Shown here: one piece after another, positions 49,753 through 52,545 of the stretch
How the letters are laid out: each line of letters opens with the position of its first letter
Position numbering within the stretch: the first letter of the stretch is position 1
Source: Rickettsiaceae bacterium 4572_127
Lineage (GTDB): Bacteria > Pseudomonadota > Alphaproteobacteria > Rs-D84 > NBLK01
Direction of reading: 5' to 3'
DNA: 52,545 nucleotides
NCBI GenBank assembly: GCA_002084505.1
Contig: NBLK01000002.1
Coordinates: 1-52,545 of the forward strand
Made by a program: the position numbers and the translations under genes
The notes under the pieces: generated by a model
The model's input: only the letters and a program-made list of their open reading frames with translations
Databases searched by the model: none
Told to the model about the DNA's origin: nothing

Positions 49753-49792
49753 TCCACATAATATATTTAGAGACTTCACAATGTTATGTGGA
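49753..49792. repeat. CCACATAA hairpin, copy 3
   Basis: TCCACATAA (49753-49761) and TTATGTGGA (49784-49792) are perfect complements with a 22-base loop starting TATATTTAG. It lies six bases past the mutL stop and could terminate mutL transcription. Confidence 0.7.
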
Positions 49793-49797
49793 ATAAC

Positions 49798-51465
49798 CTA
49801 TCCTCGTTCAAAGATTTTATCCAGAAGTTTGCGATCTAATTTCATAACAGTAGGGCGACCATGATTACACTGCATTGCTCTTGGAGTCTCTCCAATCTGC
49901 TTTAACAATTCATTCATTTCAGGAATAGAAAGCGACTGCCCTGCTCTAATTGATCCATGGCAAGCAATAGTCCCACGAATTTTATGAATGATTTTTTGAT
50001 GTTCTTTTGCAATATCATTGGTTTCTAATTCTGCGGAAATTTTTTGAAAAAGCTCAATCGGAGTTATGTATTTCAAAAAAGCAGGAATTTCTTTTATAGC
50101 AATTTTAGTCTCATCAATCTGCTCAATCACAAAGCCCGTTTCCGCAAAAGATTTTTTTTCTAGCAATAATTTTTCAATCGCCTCAGGGGTAGAAATAAAA
50201 ATCTCAGGCAGTAAAAGTTGCTGACGAATGATTTTGCGAGACTGAATTTTTTCTAAAACAATTCGCTCATGAGAAGCATGCTGATCTATAATAAACCATC
50301 CATCTTGGCTTTGAGAAATAATATAAGTGTTATGAAGCTGAAAACGAGCAATACCAAATTGAGACGAAATATCGCTCTCCAAAATTATATCTTCATCCGA
50401 AATCTTTCCGCCTGCAAAAGAAGCCTGAGGGTAAGAAAAAGGAGTTTCTTTTATTTCCGAAATACCCGCATCAGCCGTTTTTACAGTAGAAAAAACATGA
50501 TTTTCAAAAGTTGTTTTTCCTAATTCTCGTTTGATAGTGCCAATAATTAATTGCTTCAAAATAGCCTGATTTCTAAACTTCACTTCTGTCTTAGCAGGAT
50601 GCACATTTACATCTATCTCGCTCTCGGGAACTTTTAGATTCAAAACTAAAACTGGATAGCGATCATACGCCATCACATCGAAATAACATTGTCTAAGGAT
50701 AGCAAATAAAAATTTATCTTTTAGAAATCGCCCATTTACAAAAACAAAAAAACTTCTGGAATTGTGCTTATAATAAATCGGTTTTCCAATTAAACCTGAA
50801 ATGCTGTAATCCTCAATCGAGTTGCTTATGGAAAGTGAATTAGCGATAAAGTCTGCACCTAGTATTTTTTTAGCTCGATTCGTTAAGTCTGTTTTTTCAA
50901 ATAGTAAATTATTTAATTGAAGCTTTATAGTTGGATTTCCGATTGCGAATCTTTTTACAATTTCATTTATAGCACCTTGTTCTGCTCGTGTAGATCGCAA
51001 AAATTTCAAGCGAGCAGGGATTGCATAAAATAAATCTGTGATTTCAATTGTAGTTCCATGAGAGCGAGCCGATGGTTTTATGGATAAGATTTTTCCGCTG
51101 GCGACGATCATTTCCCAGCTGGATTCGTTATTTGAAGTTGTGATTTTCATGCGAGATGCGGATGCGATTGATGCTAGTGCTTCGCCACGAAATCCGAACG
51201 AGCAGATGTTGAATAAGTCTTCGTCAGGGATTTTAGAGGTTGCATGGCGGAGAATTGATTTTTCTAAATCTTCTCGTGGCATTCCTTTTCCGTTGTCGGC
51301 GATTGTTAGTTTGTTCTTTCCACCTTCTTCCGTGTTGATTTTGATTTCAGTAGCTTCAGCATCGAGAGAGTTTTCTATCAATTCTTTTAGAATCGTAGCA
51401 GGGCGGTCAGACACCTCCCCTGCACAAATCTGGTTAATTAAATGGTCTGGTAAAATCCTAATCAT
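49798..51465 (-). CDS. mutL: DNA mismatch repair protein MutL
   Basis: MutL links MutS to downstream repair nucleases. The 555-residue protein has the GHKL ATPase motifs ELIENSLDAEATEI, IADNGKGMP and FGFRGEALASIASAS, then the transducer and a C-terminal dimerisation domain. DQHASHERIVLEK fits the D-Q-H-A-x2-E-x4-E motif of MutL endonucleases. It starts inside the end of the toxin gene (ATG 51465; a GTG three bases upstream is less likely). Confidence 0.93.
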   Translation of the reverse strand: MIRILPDHLINQICAGEVSDRPATILKELIENSLDAEATEIKINTEEGGKNKLTIADNGKGMPREDLEKSILRHATSKIPDEDLFNICSFGFRGEALASIASASRMKITTSNNESSWEMIVASGKILSIKPSARSHGTTIEITDLFYAIPARLKFLRSTRAEQGAINEIVKRFAIGNPTIKLQLNNLLFEKTDLTNRAKKILGADFIANSLSISNSIEDYSISGLIGKPIYYKHNSRSFFVFVNGRFLKDKFLFAILRQCYFDVMAYDRYPVLVLNLKVPESEIDVNVHPAKTEVKFRNQAILKQLIIGTIKRELGKTTFENHVFSTVKTADAGISEIKETPFSYPQASFAGGKISDEDIILESDISSQFGIARFQLHNTYIISQSQDGWFIIDQHASHERIVLEKIQSRKIIRQQLLLPEIFISTPEAIEKLLLEKKSFAETGFVIEQIDETKIAIKEIPAFLKYITPIELFQKISAELETNDIAKEHQKIIHKIRGTIACHGSIRAGQSLSIPEMNELLKQIGETPRAMQCNHGRPTVMKLDRKLLDKIFERG

Positions 51466-51781
51466 CACTTATCCCAAAAGGTAACATTCGTGAATTGCGA
51501 ACAGTTAAAATAACAACTTTTTCTTCTTTTACTATATAAATAATTCTATAATTTTTTTTATAAATGTAATTTCGAACAACTTGATTATTTTTTAATTTGA
51601 GAGTTTTGTTTTCAATGGCTATTGGAAATCTTTCAGGCATTTTTTTTAATGAAAAAATTGCTTTATATAAATTACGGATAAAAGTTTCAGCAAAAAAAAG
51701 TTTATCTTTTGATATAAAAAAATAGATGTTTTCGAGATTTGTCTTTGCTCGGTTTGAAATAACTATTTTATAATTTTGCAT
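51458..51781 (-). CDS. ParE/RelE-type toxin
   Basis: 107 residues with the ParE pattern: YKIVISNRAKTNLENIYFFI, FIRNLYKAIFSLKKMPERFP and the strand pair VVRNYIYKKNYRIIYIVKEEKVVILTVRNSR. ParE toxins act on gyrase and RelE ones on mRNA; the type cannot be settled by eye. It overlaps the antitoxin gene by 14 bases and mutL by eight, so mutL may be transcribed from the pair's promoter. Confidence 0.8.
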   Translation of the reverse strand: MQNYKIVISNRAKTNLENIYFFISKDKLFFAETFIRNLYKAIFSLKKMPERFPIAIENKTLKLKNNQVVRNYIYKKNYRIIYIVKEEKVVILTVRNSRMLPFGISDD

Positions 51782-52049
51782 TTTTGAATTTATGTTTTTT
51801 AGCTAATTCAGTAAAGGCTTCATCGAGTGGAGAAACATCACCATTTTTTAAATCTTCTAATCCTTCTTTGATGTTTTTTAAGGTGTCTAAAAGCTCTAAG
51901 TCTTTTGCAATTTTTGAATAAGTATTTGGATCCATAACAACAATTTTTGAGGTCTCATTTAGAGAAATAAGAGACGGTTTTCCGCTCTTTTTTAAGTTGT
52001 TATAAAAGTTAGGTGATTTAATTTCTTCAAATTTTTTATATTCTAACAT
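51768..52049 (-). CDS. Phd/YefM-type antitoxin
   Basis: 93 residues. The start is MLEYKKFEEIKSPNF at 52049 with GGAG seven bases upstream; a longer frame to 52100 lacks a ribosome site. GKPSLISLNETSKIVVMDPNTYSKI is the Phd/YefM fold with the V-V-M-D-P-x-x-Y strand. The C-terminal half is helical and charged, for toxin binding. It precedes the toxin with a 14-base overlap, the usual order. Confidence 0.8.
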   Translation of the reverse strand: MLEYKKFEEIKSPNFYNNLKKSGKPSLISLNETSKIVVMDPNTYSKIAKDLELLDTLKNIKEGLEDLKNGDVSPLDEAFTELAKKHKFKNAKL

Positions 52050-52158
52050 AGCATTTCTCCTTTTTATTTTAATGTTAGATAAAAACAATGACAATTTCAA
52101 GGTGAAAAACTTTTTTCTTTATGTTTTTTAAAAACGGCTTTAACATATTTTTATTCTC

Positions 52159-52545
52159 TTACCCCAAATAACTAATCAAATTTTCAGACACATCGCTTTT
52201 TCCTCTTTGTAGGATATTTTGGACTGCGTTTTTTCCAGCTACAACACCATAGCCATCAAAAGGATTTATATCCCAAAAAAACGCCTCAATAATAGTTTTA
52301 TACTCATAAATAGCAGTTAATTTCCCGATATTTTCAGGCGACAAATCATCCATAACTAGCGTCATTGACGGCTGATTTCCCTCACAAACTTCTGCATCGC
52401 TCATTTCTTTTGTCTTAGCTCGCCCAACAGCAAACGCCTCAGCAAAACCAATTGCATGAGCATTCGTAGTTTTTTGCATTTCTTCTTTTCCTTTTTCCAT
52501 AGCATTTTTTACTAGGATAAAAGTAGACAAAGTCTTCTCAGGATT
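52159..52545 (-). CDS. pgi: Glucose-6-phosphate isomerase, C-terminal part
   Basis: The frame is open to the right edge. The residues present contain the Pgi C-terminal signature: GNQPSMTLVMDDLSPENIGK, then LTAIYEYKTIIEAFFWDINP, FDGYGVVAGK. Pgi interconverts glucose 6-phosphate and fructose 6-phosphate. With GpmI it indicates glycolytic or gluconeogenic flow. The N-terminal, larger part lies beyond 52545. A TTG at 52530 is not a real start. Confidence 0.9.
   Translation of the reverse strand, partial: NPEKTLSTFILVKNAMEKGKEEMQKTTNAHAIGFAEAFAVGRAKTKEMSDAEVCEGNQPSMTLVMDDLSPENIGKLTAIYEYKTIIEAFFWDINPFDGYGVVAGKNAVQNILQRGKSDVSENLISYLG

Overview
The window is a strongly AT-rich stretch of a Gram-negative chromosome, most likely from a reduced-genome or host-associated alphaproteobacterium. 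The evidence is an IhfA-like gene directly followed by a MerR-type gene, an LPS export and Kdo pathway (LptC, LptA, KdsD), a MurE with the DNPR meso-diaminopimelate signature, a ValRS that looks archaeal-type as in Rickettsia, a G(-1):C73 tRNA-His, and many dispersed hairpin repeats in the gaps. GpmI, Pgi and two GalU-like enzymes imply retained sugar-phosphate metabolism. I cannot name a genus.

Layout. 1-2.6 kb: a large unknown protein cut by the left edge, divergent from a VirB6/TrbL-like membrane protein. 2.8-4.2 kb: lptC-lptA. 4.4-6.2 kb: xerD and a secreted GH24-type lysozyme. 6.2-7.9 kb: truB, rpsO and two small unknown genes. 8-10.2 kb (minus): a LysM protein and ihfA-merR-ybgC. 10.5-15.8 kb (plus): an ArsR-like regulator, a TPR/bamB/hydrolase operon, kdsD and a possible divergent NusB. 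15.8-24.1 kb (minus): gpmI-ftsL-ftsI-murE-tsaB-rimI and ftsB-plsY-dprA. 24.4-28.7 kb: a secretin-like lipoprotein operon, a repeat field, a membrane-protein pair and a decayed TrmN6-like methyltransferase. 28.7-32.6 kb (minus): a cysteine-rich secreted protein, mreC and ftsA. 32.6-40.8 kb (plus): two tandem nucleotidyltransferases, an AT-rich gap with DnaA-box-like motifs, dacA-dnaQ, a toxin-antitoxin pair, metG and small enzymes. 40.8-45.6 kb (minus): a tightly packed run of small enzymes. 45.8 kb: tRNA-His. 45.9-52.5 kb (minus): a protein with a repeat inside its reading frame, valS, an orphan HicB-like gene, mutL, a second toxin-antitoxin pair, and the C-terminal end of pgi.

The core genes serve envelope growth and division: LPS transport, outer-membrane assembly, the peptidoglycan synthase and ligase, FtsL/FtsB/FtsA/MreC, a carboxypeptidase and a lysozyme.

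The most unusual signal is non-coding. A hairpin-rich element of up to about 330 bp occurs four times (2.7, 9.0, 10.3 and 11.1 kb). Every copy has the same orientation relative to, and lies just upstream of, a gene: lptC, the LysM gene, ihfA, and the TPR-bamB operon. Two copies carry the same short reading frame beginning MHNACKKQSP behind a Shine-Dalgarno sequence, and in one copy it ends inside a terminator-like hairpin. This looks like a leader or regulatory element family, or a mobile repeat recruited as one. At least six further hairpin families fill the gaps, and one copy has entered a reading frame. Assignments rest on reading motifs by eye; no database search was possible.
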